The translations under genes were made by a program, and so were the position numbers. The notes beneath the pieces were generated by a model, which was not told the DNA's origin, made no database searches, and was given only the letters and a program-made list of their open reading frames with translations. Source: Balanoglossus misakiensis (taxonomy: Eukaryota > Hemichordata). Taken from it: DNA of 64,000 nucleotides. Of the stretch, positions 53,447 through 63,037 are shown piece by piece (the stretch's first letter is position 1; every line of letters begins with the position of its first letter). The stretch spans positions 868,001 to 932,000 of the forward strand of contig CM082590.2 of NCBI GenBank assembly GCA_040954595.2, read 5' to 3'.

Positions 53447-55023
53447 GGAAAACTTTCTTATGCGCATAGGCCTATCTATGTGTTCTGCGCCTCACAACAG
53501 AAATCGGTAAATAAACGAGGCTGTTTGGAAGCAACCATGGAAATTTTAGAACTATCCGTCGATCTACATAGTCTAGTGGAAAACTTTCTTATGCGCATAG
53601 GCCTATCTATGTGTTCTGCGTCTCACAACAGTATTCGGTAAACAAACGAGGCTGTTTGGAAGCAACCATGGAAATTTTAGAACTATCCGTCGATCTACAG
53701 GGTCTAGTGGAAAACTTTCTTATGCGCATAGGCCTATCATGTGTTCTGCGCCTCACAACAGAAATCGGTAAATAAACGAGGCTGTTTGGAGCAACCATGG
53801 AAATTTTAGAACTATCCGTCGATCTACAGAGTCTAGTGGAAAACTTTCTTATGCGCATTGGCCTATCATGTGTTATGCGCATCACAACAGAATTTTGTAA
53901 ACAAACGAGGCTGTTTTTAAGCAACCATGGACATTTTAGAACTATCCGTCGATCTACAGAGTCTAGTGGAAAACTTTCTTGTGCGCATAGGCCTATCTAT
54001 GTGTTCTGCCCCTCACAACAGAATTCGGTAAACAAACAAGGCTGTTTGGAAGCAACCATGGAAATTTAAGAACTATCCGTCGATCTACAGAGTCTAGTGG
54101 AAAACTTTCTTATGCGCATAGGCCTATTATGTGTTATGCGCATCACAACAGAAATTTGTAAACAAACGAGGCTGTTTGGAGCAACCATGGAAATTATAGA
54201 ACTATCCGTCGATCTACAGAGTCTAGTGGAAAACTTTCTGATGCGCATAGGCCTATCATGTGTTATGCGCATCACAACAGAATTTTGTAAACAAACGAGG
54301 CTGTTTTTAAGCAACCATGGAAATTTTAACTCTATCCGTCGATCTACAGAGTCTAATGGAAAATGTTCTGAGGCGCATAGGCCTATCATGTGTTATGCGC
54401 ATCACAACAGAAATTTGTAAACAAACGAGGCTGTTTTTAAGCAACCATGGAAATTTTAGAATTATCCATCGATCTACAGAGTCTAGTGGATAACTTTCTT
54501 ATGCGCATAGGCCTATCATGTGTTATGCGCATCACAACAGAATTCGGTAAACAAACGAGGCTGTTGGGAAGAAACCATGGAAATTGTAAAACTATCCGTC
54601 GATCTACAGAGTCTAGTGGAAAACTTTCTTATGCGCATAGGCTTATCTATGTGTTCTGCGCCTCACAGCATAAATCGGTAAATGAACGAGGCTGTTTGGA
54701 AGCAACCATGGAAATTTTAGAACTATCCGTCGATCTACAGAGTCTAGTGGAAAACTTTCTTATGCGCATAGGCCTATCTATGTGTTCTGCGCCTCACAAC
54801 AGAATTCGGTAAACAAACGAGGCTGTTTGGAAGCAACCATGGAAATTTTAAAACTATCCGTCGATCTACAGAGTCTAGTGGAAAACTTTCTGATGCGCAT
54901 AGGCCTATCATGTGTTCTGCGTCTCACAACAGAAATCGGTAAATAAACGAGGCTGTTTGGAAGCAACCATGGAAATTTTAGAACTATCCGTCGATCTACA
55001 GAGTCTAGTGGAAAACTTTCTTA

Positions 55024-55028
55024 TGCGC
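55024..55028 (+). repeat. 5-bp target-site duplication TGCGC, left copy
   Basis: TGCGC directly before the 5' LTR is repeated at 61824-61828 directly after the 3' LTR. The sequence is part of the satellite TTATGCGCATAGG, so removing one copy plus the element restores a normal monomer. Confidence 0.93.
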
Positions 55029-55760
55029 TGGTCCGTTGAGAAATAGTTTATAGCTATTGGAAGCCCGCCCTCACATACCGGAAATGAGCACTTATATGTG
55101 ACCTCTTATGAACCCTGTTTTTACCGCCATTTCTGTTTACACGTCGTGAACACTGTACGGACGCTGTTCCTGTGAAACCTGTTGGTTTACTGTTTTGTTC
55201 GCCGATTTACTGTTCTGTAGTTACAGTGGAGTCTTGCCAAAGAAGTAAGAACTCTTTGCTATTGTTTTTAGATGTTTCAGATGTTAGATCATGTTGTTTA
55301 GACTGTTCGAGAAATGCTATCAAATATATCAGACTGTCAGTTCAGTTGATTATGGCCGTTTGCACGCCTGTCATCCGTTTTTCAGTATCGAAAATATGAT
55401 CGGTTTTCGTGAATTACTGATAGAGACTCTGTTGAATCAGTGAATTTAGACTGCCCGTTTTCAGATGTTATTCAGAGCGATGGACATGAACCGGACTGTC
55501 CGTGTCAGAGGACAATTTCAGTGTTGAATGCAAACAGCTATCTGGCCGTGTCGATTTTGTGTTTAGTTACACGAACGAGGATTGATGGTCACGCTTGTGT
55601 AGAGGCGTGTTTTGGATTCACCTGTACTTATTGTGAATTGTTGTGATTGTTACGTTTTCAGATCGAATAAAGTAAAGTATCTCAGAGCGAGTTTATTTAA
55701 CTTATACGGTTACCAAGACTCTGTTGCCTGTTGTTTGGTCCACATTCCCTGAGGGTCGCA
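55029..55760 (+). repeat. BEL element 5' LTR
   Basis: 732 bp, TGGTCCGTTG start and GGGTCGCA end. It carries a polyadenylation-type AATAAA at 55666-55671. A TATA-like TTATATG near 55092 is a weak promoter candidate. Short frames inside occur identically in the other LTR and are not genes. Confidence 0.96.
55666..55671 (+). promoter_or_regulatory. AATAAA polyadenylation signal in 5' LTR
   Basis: AATAAA about 90 bp before the LTR end; the same motif is at 61729-61734 in the 3' LTR, where it would act in forming the genomic transcript's 3' end. Confidence 0.55.
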
Positions 55761-55810
55761 TCATTCGATTTCTGTAAACTGCTAACCCGGATCCTAGAGA
55801 GTGTGGATAT
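55761..55810 (+). other. BEL leader between 5' LTR and gag
   Basis: A 50-bp leader follows the LTR end at CA. No standard primer-binding site starting TGG is present right after the LTR, so the priming tRNA cannot be named; an internal tRNA fragment or an offset site is possible. Confidence 0.5.
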
Positions 55811-56056
55811 ATGATGGCGGACACTGAGAATCAAACGAAGGAAGCAAAGAAGAAAAGAAGGAATGCCAAATCGTCACTGACTCGTCACGGTAATGGCCTG
55901 AGAACTCTGATAGACAATAACCGTCCCAGAAATGAAATTGATCAGTCACTGCAGAAGTTTATTGAAGTATATGATGACCTGATTCAGAAACATGAACAAT
56001 ATATATTTAGTATATTGATGATGATGAAGAGTTTGAACATGAAGAAATATGGGTAG
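55811..56056 (+). CDS. gag: BEL gag N-terminal fragment (81 codons, frameshifted)
   Basis: The frame opens with two adjacent Met codons and encodes a basic, polar segment (KEAKKKRRNAKSSLTRHG) followed by a helix-like acidic stretch, the usual start of BEL/Pao gag proteins. It leaves the gag frame near 56000 and stops at TAG 56054-56056. The next frame in phase 1 is open from 56011, after a TAG at 56008-56010, and continues the gag sequence with an acidic DDDEEFEHEE stretch. An 11-base segment at 56000-56010 resembles the start of the sequence just after it (TATAT), so a short duplication-type insertion probably caused the break. No slippery heptamer was seen that would suggest programmed frameshifting, but that is not excluded. 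Confidence 0.8.
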   Translation: MMADTENQTKEAKKKRRNAKSSLTRHGNGLRTLIDNNRPRNEIDQSLQKFIEVYDDLIQKHEQYIFSILMMMKSLNMKKYG

Positions 56057-56082
56057 AAGAATGTCAACAGAAATTCATAAGT

Positions 56083-59000
56083 ATGAAAAGTCAAGCAATA
56101 GATTACATGAAAACAGAAGTCACAATGAACACTGATGATGTAGCGAATGCTAATGCTGAGACAGAAGACAACAATGAGAATGAAGATGCACATGAAGTGA
56201 TTGAAAACATTGCTAGTGCCCCAAACCCTGCAACAGACAATACTGGACATGATGATGATGTGATTGTACAACATGCTGAACTGCCCGCTAAGCCCCACCT
56301 GTCTTGCAGTTTTAAAATGGAAAAGCCAAAACTTCCGAAGTTTACAGGTGATGTCCGTGAATATTTCACATTCCGAGCTGATTTCAAGCACATGGTTGAC
56401 AAGAGATATAGTAAACGTGATGCTGTTGCACTGCTGCGCACCTGTTTGCAAGGTAAACCACTTGACCTGATCAAAGGCTTAGGCACAGATTATGATGCTG
56501 CATGGGAATACCTAGACTCAATTTACGGGGATCCACGGTTTGTAGCAGACATTATTATGCAAGATATTGTGAAGTTCAAGATGTTACGAGATGATGAAGA
56601 CGGTCGCTTTTGTGAATTAGTACACCTGGTGAGACGCAGTTACAATGTTTTGAGAGAAGTAGGCAGACCACATGATATGGACAACAATCACGTTCTGGCA
56701 ATGATAGAAAAGAAAATGAGTGCTGATGACCGGAAAGTTTGGTGTCGTTTACTAGAGACTGAAAACCAGCCTGCATCAATGGAAGCGCTTATGGAGTGGA
56801 TGACACAAGAAATGAAATCCCGCATGAGAGCAACTGCCCCATTACGTAATCCAGCGCAAAATACACGTATGACAGCAGTCAACTACATATCAGAGACCAA
56901 AGCTGCAACGCATTACAAGTGTTGGATATGCCAGTCATCCGATCACTGGGTAGATCAGTGTAGAAAGTTGATGTCTATGCCCCCGGATGAACGATTGAAG
57001 ATGATAAAAGATGGTCATGCATGTTTCAGCTGTCTGAAGAAAGCCGGTAAGAACCACACTGCAAAAACCTGTACTAGACGCCGTCAATGTCAAGAAATGA
57101 ACAACGGTATGCGATGTAACCTGTTCCACCATCCCCTGCTACACACTGGTAGAAAACCTGTCACAGCAGCTAGGTCAGACAACAACACTGTTGGCGTGGC
57201 AACCATATGCAGCAAAGAGACCCTACTGCCAGTCGTCTTAGTAAATGTGATTGGTAACCAAAGTAGACAGCAGACCGCCAATGTACTGTTAGATTCTGGT
57301 GCACAGATCAGTCTGATCAAGACATCACTAGCAGAAAGTCTGCAGCTCAGAGGTAAAAATGTGAATACTACTATTACGAAGGTAGGAGGTGAAGAGGAAG
57401 AGCTCTGCACAAAGATGTATGCCGTCCCTGTCCGCCCCATTAACAAGAAGCAGACTTTCACTGTCAAAGCAGTTGGCATCCCCTCAATCAGTGGAGACAT
57501 AACGGAAGTGAATGTTGTTGAACTGTCACAGCAACTGAACATCAAGCCATATGAACTCCACCGAGGAAGTGGATCAGTCGACCTGTTGATTGGCATCGAT
57601 CATGCTAAGATGCATGCTGGAAAAACTGTAGAAACTGATAACCTGATAGCCCGTCAGTCACCACTGGGTTGGGTGATATTTGGCGCACAAACTGGAACGC
57701 AGTCTAGAAACTGTCAAGTACTGCATGTCAAGTTCTCAGCACCTGTTGACTTGACTGATTTCTGGATGACTGAAGCCATGGGAGTAGCGGTGAAGCCATG
57801 TACATGTAAACCGCATAACCTGAGTCCTGCAGAAGCAGAAGAAGCAAGAATTATTGATGAATCCTGTATGAAAGTTGGAAACCAGTGGCTTATACCGTAT
57901 CCTTGGAAGAAGAATCCGAGTCTGCTACCTGATAACAGAATCCAAGCTGAGAAGAAACTGTATGCAACTGAGAGACGTCTGATGAGAAACCCTGATCACG
58001 CAGAAGCCTATGACAGTCAGATCAAAGAAATGGTAGACATGCAGTTTGCCCGGAAATTATCAGATGAAGAATCAGAGAACCGCACTGGTCCTGTTCACTA
58101 TATTGCGCATCATGAAGTCCTGAAACGAGAAAGTAAAAGTACGCCGATCCGTATTGTTTTCAACTCGTCAGCTGTATATGAAGGACATTGTTTGAATGAC
58201 TACTGGATGAAAGGTCCAGATCTGCTCAACAATCTGTTCGGAGTCATGCTGAGATTCCGTGAAAATGAAACCGCAGTTATTGGTGACATATCGAAGATGT
58301 ACCACAGAATCCTGATACCAGAAACTGATCAGCATGTACACAGATTTCTATGGAGAAATTTGGATGTCAGTAAGAAACCTGAAACCTATGTGAAAACTGT
58401 TCTCACGTTTGGAGATAAACCTGCACCCGCCATGGCTCAGACAGCCCTGATACGTACAGCGGAGGAAGGACAGAAGAAGTATCCTGAAGCCGCACGTATA
58501 CTGAAAGAAAACACATACATGGATGATATTTGTGATTCTGTCCATGCTGTAGATGAAGCCCAGAAACTGACAAAGCAGATAGATGAAGTCCTGGCTGAAG
58601 GTGGATTCAAAGTGAAAGGATGGATGTCAAACATGCCCCTGAATGAAGAGCCACCCGATGCAGATGAACCGAAACTGAAGACTCTCCCAAATGTAACAGA
58701 AGAAAAAGTACTAGGAACAGTATGGGAGCCCAGAGAAGATGTTCTCAGCTTCAAAGTTAGCCCAAACTTTGACAGATATGTAAACCCAGAAGAACCTGAT
58801 GATCTGAAGCTGACAAAGAGAAGAATTCTGAGTGAAGTTGCACGTATTTTCGACCCTATTGGCTTTGCCACAGCTTTCCTGATTCGGGCAAAGATAGGTA
58901 TGCAACAGTTATGGCAACAAGGTTTTGACTGGGATGAGGAGTTACCAGAGCAATTACAGTACCAATGGATGAAGCTGTTCAGAGAGATGAATGAGCTAAA

Positions 59001-61116
59001 CAATGCAAGCTTCAACAGATGTCTTACACCGCCCGATGTCGCTGGAGATCCGATACTCTGTATATTTTCTGATGCCTCTGATGAAGCTTTTGGTGCCTGT
59101 GCGTATTTGAGATGGCAACTGATTGATGGTACATATGATGTGAGATTCATAGCAGCCAAATCACGTGTCGCACCGCTGAAGAAACTGACAACGCCGAGAC
59201 TGGAACTACAAGCAGCAGTCGTAGCCAGTCGTCTGTACAAGACAATCACTGAAGAAACCAGATTCCAGATCCTGAAACCGATATTCATGACTGATAGTAG
59301 AATAGTGTTAGCCTGGATTCAGAGCCTGTCCAGAAGATTCAAGCCGTTTGTATCGAACCGAGCTGGAGAAATTCAGAGTAATACAAATCCGTCTGACTGG
59401 AGACACATACCCGGAGAATTCAATGTAGCAGATGATGTATCCCGTGGTATATCTGTTCAGCAGTTGACCAAACGCTGGCAACATGACCCACAGTTCCTGT
59501 ATTTACCAGAGTCCGAATGGCCACGAGATGACTCTTGTACCGACCAGACTGAGATAGATAAGGAAGAGCGTAAAGTACAGCAGATCCTTGTCACGCAGGA
59601 GAAACCTGAGATTATTGACTGTAGCAGATTCTCATCATGGGTGAGACTGATCAGAGTAACCGCATATGTCCAGAGATTCATTCAGAATCTACAAGCCAAG
59701 AAAAACGCAGCAACGATGAAGAATGGTCCCCTGTCACCTGAAGAACATGACGACGCAGAAACATACTGGATAATCAGAGCACAGAGAAGTCTGCATGAAC
59801 GCGTCACAGCTGGAGATTTCAAGACACTGAGTCCGTTCACAGATGAAAAGGGAAGACTGAGAGTTGGAGGACGAGTAAATGCCTCATTCATGTCATATGA
59901 GTCAAGGCATCCAGTTCTGTTACCAAACCAACATCCTGTATCACTGTTGATTATGCAATACATGCATCAGATTGGACACACAGGAGTTGCAGTCACAGTA
60001 GCTAAAGCCAGAAGAAAGTACTGGATCCTGAAAGCTCAAAACCTGGCCAAGAAGATAAAGTTCAGATGTGTATACTGCAGAAAGAGAGACAGCAAAACTG
60101 AGACGCAGATCATGGGAAATCTACCGATGCAGAGATTAGCCCCATACACACCACCGTTTCACTACACCGCTTGTGATTACTTTGGACCGTACCAAGTGAA
60201 AATCAGCCGCAACAAGACAACCAAGCATTATGGAGTAATATTTACCTGTCTGAATACCAGAGCCGTTCACTTAGAACTAGCTGTCGATTACTCAACGATG
60301 GAGTTTATGCAAGTACTACGTAGATTTTTCGCAGTACGAGGATACCCAGCAATGATGATCAGCGATAATGGAAGTCAATTGGTAGGAGCCGAACAAGAGC
60401 TCAGACGAATGGTACAAGGTTGGGATGATGAGAAACTAGAAGATTTCTGTGCAAGTAAAGGTATGAGATGGAAGTTTACTACACCTGCAGCCCCACACCA
60501 GAACGGTTGTGCAGAATCACTGGTAAAGACATGCAAAGCAGCCTTGAAGCAATCGATTGGAGAGCAAGTCCTGACACCGTTGGAGTTGTACACAGTACTA
60601 CTGGAAGTAGCAAACCTAGTTAACCAGAGACCGATAGGAAGAATTCCTACAGATCCTGATGATGGAGCATATTTATGTCCGAATGACATGCTATTGGGAA
60701 GAGCAACCGCAGCGATTCCACAAGGACCGTTCCGAGAAACAAAGAACCCCAGACACAGAGTGGAATTTGTACAGAAGATTATTGATTCATTCTGGAAGAG
60801 ATGGAGCAGAGATGTATTGCCGCATTTAGTACCGCGCAGAAAATGGAAGATAGAAAGACGCAATGTTCAAGTTGATGACATCGTCACCGTAGCCGATTCT
60901 AACGCGATCCGAGGTAAATGGTATGTTGGTCGTATTCTTGAAGTTTACCCTGGACCCGATGGAAAAGTACGTAATGTGAAGGTGAAGACTGCCACAGGAG
61001 TCTACAAGAGACCAGTTACGAAGATAGCAGTTATATACCCAGCAGAAGGTTATGAGGATGAGACAGATGCCTCATCGGGGGGGGAGCGAAATGGTCCGTT
61101 GAGAAATAGTTTATAG
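56083..61116 (+). CDS. gag-pol: BEL/Pao Gag-Pol polyprotein (1677 codons)
   Basis: Encodes the structural and replication proteins of the retrotransposon as one polyprotein. Domains in order: gag core, about residues 80-240; two zinc knuckles, C280-C283-H288-C293 and C314-C317-H325-C330; aspartic protease with DSGA at 404; reverse transcriptase with D735 in GDISKMY and the catalytic YMDD at 812-815; RNase H with D997, E1041 and D1071; integrase zinc finger H1295, H1299, C1329, C1332; integrase core with D1365, D1428 and E1478; and a C-terminal basic domain to about 1650. All catalytic residues looked for are present, with no internal stop. The first Met is not the natural start: the frame is open from 56011 and the true gag start lies in the preceding frame. 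The stop codon (61114-61116) lies inside the 3' LTR, so the last seven codons are LTR sequence. Confidence 0.96.
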   Translation: MKSQAIDYMKTEVTMNTDDVANANAETEDNNENEDAHEVIENIASAPNPATDNTGHDDDVIVQHAELPAKPHLSCSFKMEKPKLPKFTGDVREYFTFRADFKHMVDKRYSKRDAVALLRTCLQGKPLDLIKGLGTDYDAAWEYLDSIYGDPRFVADIIMQDIVKFKMLRDDEDGRFCELVHLVRRSYNVLREVGRPHDMDNNHVLAMIEKKMSADDRKVWCRLLETENQPASMEALMEWMTQEMKSRMRATAPLRNPAQNTRMTAVNYISETKAATHYKCWICQSSDHWVDQCRKLMSMPPDERLKMIKDGHACFSCLKKAGKNHTAKTCTRRRQCQEMNNGMRCNLFHHPLLHTGRKPVTAARSDNNTVGVATICSKETLLPVVLVNVIGNQSRQQTANVLLDSGAQISLIKTSLAESLQLRGKNVNTTITKVGGEEEELCTKMYAVPVRPINKKQTFTVKAVGIPSISGDITEVNVVELSQQLNIKPYELHRGSGSVDLLIGIDHAKMHAGKTVETDNLIARQSPLGWVIFGAQTGTQSRNCQVLHVKFSAPVDLTDFWMTEAMGVAVKPCTCKPHNLSPAEAEEARIIDESCMKVGNQWLIPYPWKKNPSLLPDNRIQAEKKLYATERRLMRNPDHAEAYDSQIKEMVDMQFARKLSDEESENRTGPVHYIAHHEVLKRESKSTPIRIVFNSSAVYEGHCLNDYWMKGPDLLNNLFGVMLRFRENETAVIGDISKMYHRILIPETDQHVHRFLWRNLDVSKKPETYVKTVLTFGDKPAPAMAQTALIRTAEEGQKKYPEAARILKENTYMDDICDSVHAVDEAQKLTKQIDEVLAEGGFKVKGWMSNMPLNEEPPDADEPKLKTLPNVTEEKVLGTVWEPREDVLSFKVSPNFDRYVNPEEPDDLKLTKRRILSEVARIFDPIGFATAFLIRAKIGMQQLWQQGFDWDEELPEQLQYQWMKLFREMNELNNASFNRCLTPPDVAGDPILCIFSDASDEAFGACAYLRWQLIDGTYDVRFIAAKSRVAPLKKLTTPRLELQAAVVASRLYKTITEETRFQILKPIFMTDSRIVLAWIQSLSRRFKPFVSNRAGEIQSNTNPSDWRHIPGEFNVADDVSRGISVQQLTKRWQHDPQFLYLPESEWPRDDSCTDQTEIDKEERKVQQILVTQEKPEIIDCSRFSSWVRLIRVTAYVQRFIQNLQAKKNAATMKNGPLSPEEHDDAETYWIIRAQRSLHERVTAGDFKTLSPFTDEKGRLRVGGRVNASFMSYESRHPVLLPNQHPVSLLIMQYMHQIGHTGVAVTVAKARRKYWILKAQNLAKKIKFRCVYCRKRDSKTETQIMGNLPMQRLAPYTPPFHYTACDYFGPYQVKISRNKTTKHYGVIFTCLNTRAVHLELAVDYSTMEFMQVLRRFFAVRGYPAMMISDNGSQLVGAEQELRRMVQGWDDEKLEDFCASKGMRWKFTTPAAPHQNGCAESLVKTCKAALKQSIGEQVLTPLELYTVLLEVANLVNQRPIGRIPTDPDDGAYLCPNDMLLGRATAAIPQGPFRETKNPRHRVEFVQKIIDSFWKRWSRDVLPHLVPRRKWKIERRNVQVDDIVTVADSNAIRGKWYVGRILEVYPGPDGKVRNVKVKTATGVYKRPVTKIAVIYPAEGYEDETDASSGGERNGPLRNSL
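61077..61091 (+). promoter_or_regulatory. Polypurine tract of BEL element
   Basis: Eight G followed by AGCGAAA directly before the 3' LTR, purine except one C at 61087. It is the expected primer site for plus-strand synthesis and overlaps the end of the polyprotein frame. Confidence 0.75.
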
Positions 61117-61823
61117 CTATTGGAAGCCCGCCCTCACATACCGGAAATGAGCACTTATATGTGACCTCTTATGAACCCTGTTTTTACCGCCATTTCTGTT
61201 TACACGTCGTGAACACTGTACGGACGCTGTTCCTGTGAAACCTGTTGGTTTACTGTTTTGTTCGCCGATTTACTGTTCTGTAGTTACAGTGGAGTCTTGC
61301 CAAAGAAGTAAGAACTCTTTGCTATTGTTTTTAGATGTTTCAGATGTTAGATCATGTTGTTTAGACTGTTCGAGAAATGCTATCAAATATATCAGACTGT
61401 CAGTTCAGTTGATTATGGCCGTTTGCACGCCTGTCATCCGTTTTTCAGTATCGAAAATATGATCGGTTTTCGTGAATTACTGATAGAGACTCTGTTGAAT
61501 CAGTGAATTTAGACTGCCCGTTTTCAGATGTTATTCAGAGCGATGGACATGAACCGGACTGTCCGTGTCAGAGGACAATTTCAGTGTTGAATGCAAACAG
61601 CTATCTGGCCGTGTCGATTTTGTGTTTAGTTACACGAACGAGGATTGATGGTCACGCTTGTGTAGAGGCATGTTTTGGATTCACTTGTACTTATTGTGAA
61701 TTGTTGTGATTGTTACGTTTTCAGATCGAATAAAGTAAAGTATCTCAGAGCGAGTTTATTTAACTTATACGGTTACCAAGACTCTGTTGCCTGTTGTTTG
61801 GTCCACATTCCCTGAGGGTCGCA
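61092..61823 (+). repeat. BEL element 3' LTR
   Basis: 732 bp, identical to 55029-55760 except A at 61670 and T at 61685, both transitions. The first 25 bp carry the end of the polyprotein frame. AATAAA is at 61729-61734. Confidence 0.96.
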
Positions 61824-61828
61824 TGCGC
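61824..61828 (+). repeat. 5-bp target-site duplication TGCGC, right copy
   Basis: Pairs with 55024-55028; satellite sequence CATAGGCCTATC continues directly after it. Confidence 0.93.
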
Positions 61829-63037
61829 ATAGGCCTATCTATGTGTTCTGCGCCTCACAACAGAAATCGGTAAATAAAGGAGGCTGTTTGGAAGCAACCA
61901 TGGAAATTTTAGAACTATCCGTCGATCTACAGAGTCTAGTGGAAAACTTTCTGATGCGCATAGGCCTATCATTTGTTATGCGCATCACAACAGAATTTTG
62001 TAAACAAACGAGGCTGTTTTTAAGCAACCATGGAAATTTAAACTCTATCCGTCGATCTACAGAGTCTAATGGAAAATGTTCTGAGGCGCATAGGCCTATC
62101 ATGTGTTCTGCGTCTCAGAACAGAATTCGGTAAATAAACGAGGCTGTTTGGAAGCAACCATGGAAATTTTAGAACTATCCGTCGATCTACAGAGTCTAGT
62201 GGAAAACTTTCTTATGCGCAGAGGCCTATCTATGTGTTCGGCGCCTCACAACAGAATTCGGTAAACAAACGAGGCTGTTTGGAAGCAACCATGGAAATTT
62301 TAGAACTATCCGTCGATCTACAGAGTCTAGTGGAAAACATTCTTATGCGCATTGGCCTATCATTTGTTATGCGCATCACAACAGAATTTTGTAAACAAAC
62401 GAGGCTTTGTTTGGAAGCAACCATGGAAATTTTAGAACTATCCGTCGATCTACAGAGTCTAGTGGATAACTTTCTTATGCGCATAGGCCTATCATGTGTT
62501 ATGCGCATCACAACATAATTTTGTAAACAAACGAGGCTGTTTTTAAGCAACCATGGAAATTTTAGAACTATCCGTCGATCTACAGAGTCTAATGGAAAAT
62601 TTTCTGATGCGCATAGGCCTATCATGTGTTCTGCGTCTCAGAACAGAATTAGGTAAATAAATGAGGCTGTTTGGAAGCAACCATGGAAATTTTAGAAATA
62701 TCCGTCGATCTACAGAATCTAGTGGAAAACTTTCTTATGCGCATAGGCTTATCATGTTTTCTGCGCCTCACAACAGAATTCGGTAAACAAACGAGGCTGT
62801 TTGGAAGCAACCATGGGAATTTTAGAACTATCCGTCGATCTACAGAGTCGGAAAACATTCTTATGCGCATTGGCCTATCATGTGTTATGCGCATCACAAC
62901 AGAATTTTGTAAACAAACGAGGCTTTGTTTGGAAGCAACCATGGAAATTTTAGAACTATCCGTCGATCTACAGAGTCTAGTGGATAACTTTCTTATGCGC
63001 ATAGGCCTATCATGTGTTATGCGCATCACAACAGAAT
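61824..63037 (+). repeat. 130-132 bp satellite array, right part
   Basis: Satellite resumes in the same orientation with TGCGCATAGGCC. It includes the rare TCTAATGGAAAATGTTCTGAGGCGC monomer near 62066, also seen near 51222 and 54353, and a monomer lacking CTAGT near 62847 (GAGTCGGAAAAC). It stops at CACAACAGAAT (63037), where unrelated retroelement sequence begins. No gene seen. Confidence 0.95.

Larger units (their letters stand above)
45940..55028 (+). repeat. 130-132 bp satellite array, middle part
   Basis: Same monomer and orientation as 1-36951, resuming at TAAACGAGGCTG exactly where the left part stopped. It is rich in the B variant (CTATCTATGTGTTCTGCG, GAATTCGG) and the GATAACGTTCT variant from about 46500 on. 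Irregular monomers are present: a short deletion after GAGTCTA near 47313, a four-base deletion near 51738 (CTACAGTCTAG), and TTTGGAGCAACC monomers near 50393, 50785, 53788 and 54176. It ends inside a monomer at the BEL insertion. No gene seen. Confidence 0.96.
55029..61823 (+). mobile_element. Complete BEL/Pao LTR retrotransposon (6795 bp)
   Basis: Two 732-bp direct repeats starting TG and ending CA flank an internal region of 5331 bp, with a 5-bp target duplication TGCGC on both sides. The long frame has the BEL/Pao order: gag, zinc knuckles, aspartic protease, RT, RNase H, integrase. The LTRs differ at only two sites (G at 55607 against A at 61670; C at 55622 against T at 61685), so the insertion is young relative to the satellite. 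A G8-rich purine tract precedes the 3' LTR. No env-like frame was seen. The gag start is separated from the rest by a frameshift near 56000, so this copy is probably not autonomous as it stands. Confidence 0.97.

Noticed and set aside
55172-55646. Two short frames in the LTR (about 75 and 68 codons), repeated at 61235 and 61503
   Set aside because: They lie wholly in the LTR and are duplicated only because the LTR is; nothing supports translation.
55761-55800. Primer-binding site for a named tRNA
   Set aside because: No TGG-type complement to a tRNA 3' end follows the LTR; naming a tRNA would be a guess.
55984-60863. Antisense frames across the BEL polyprotein
   Set aside because: Shadow frames of the sense coding region with no recognisable domains.
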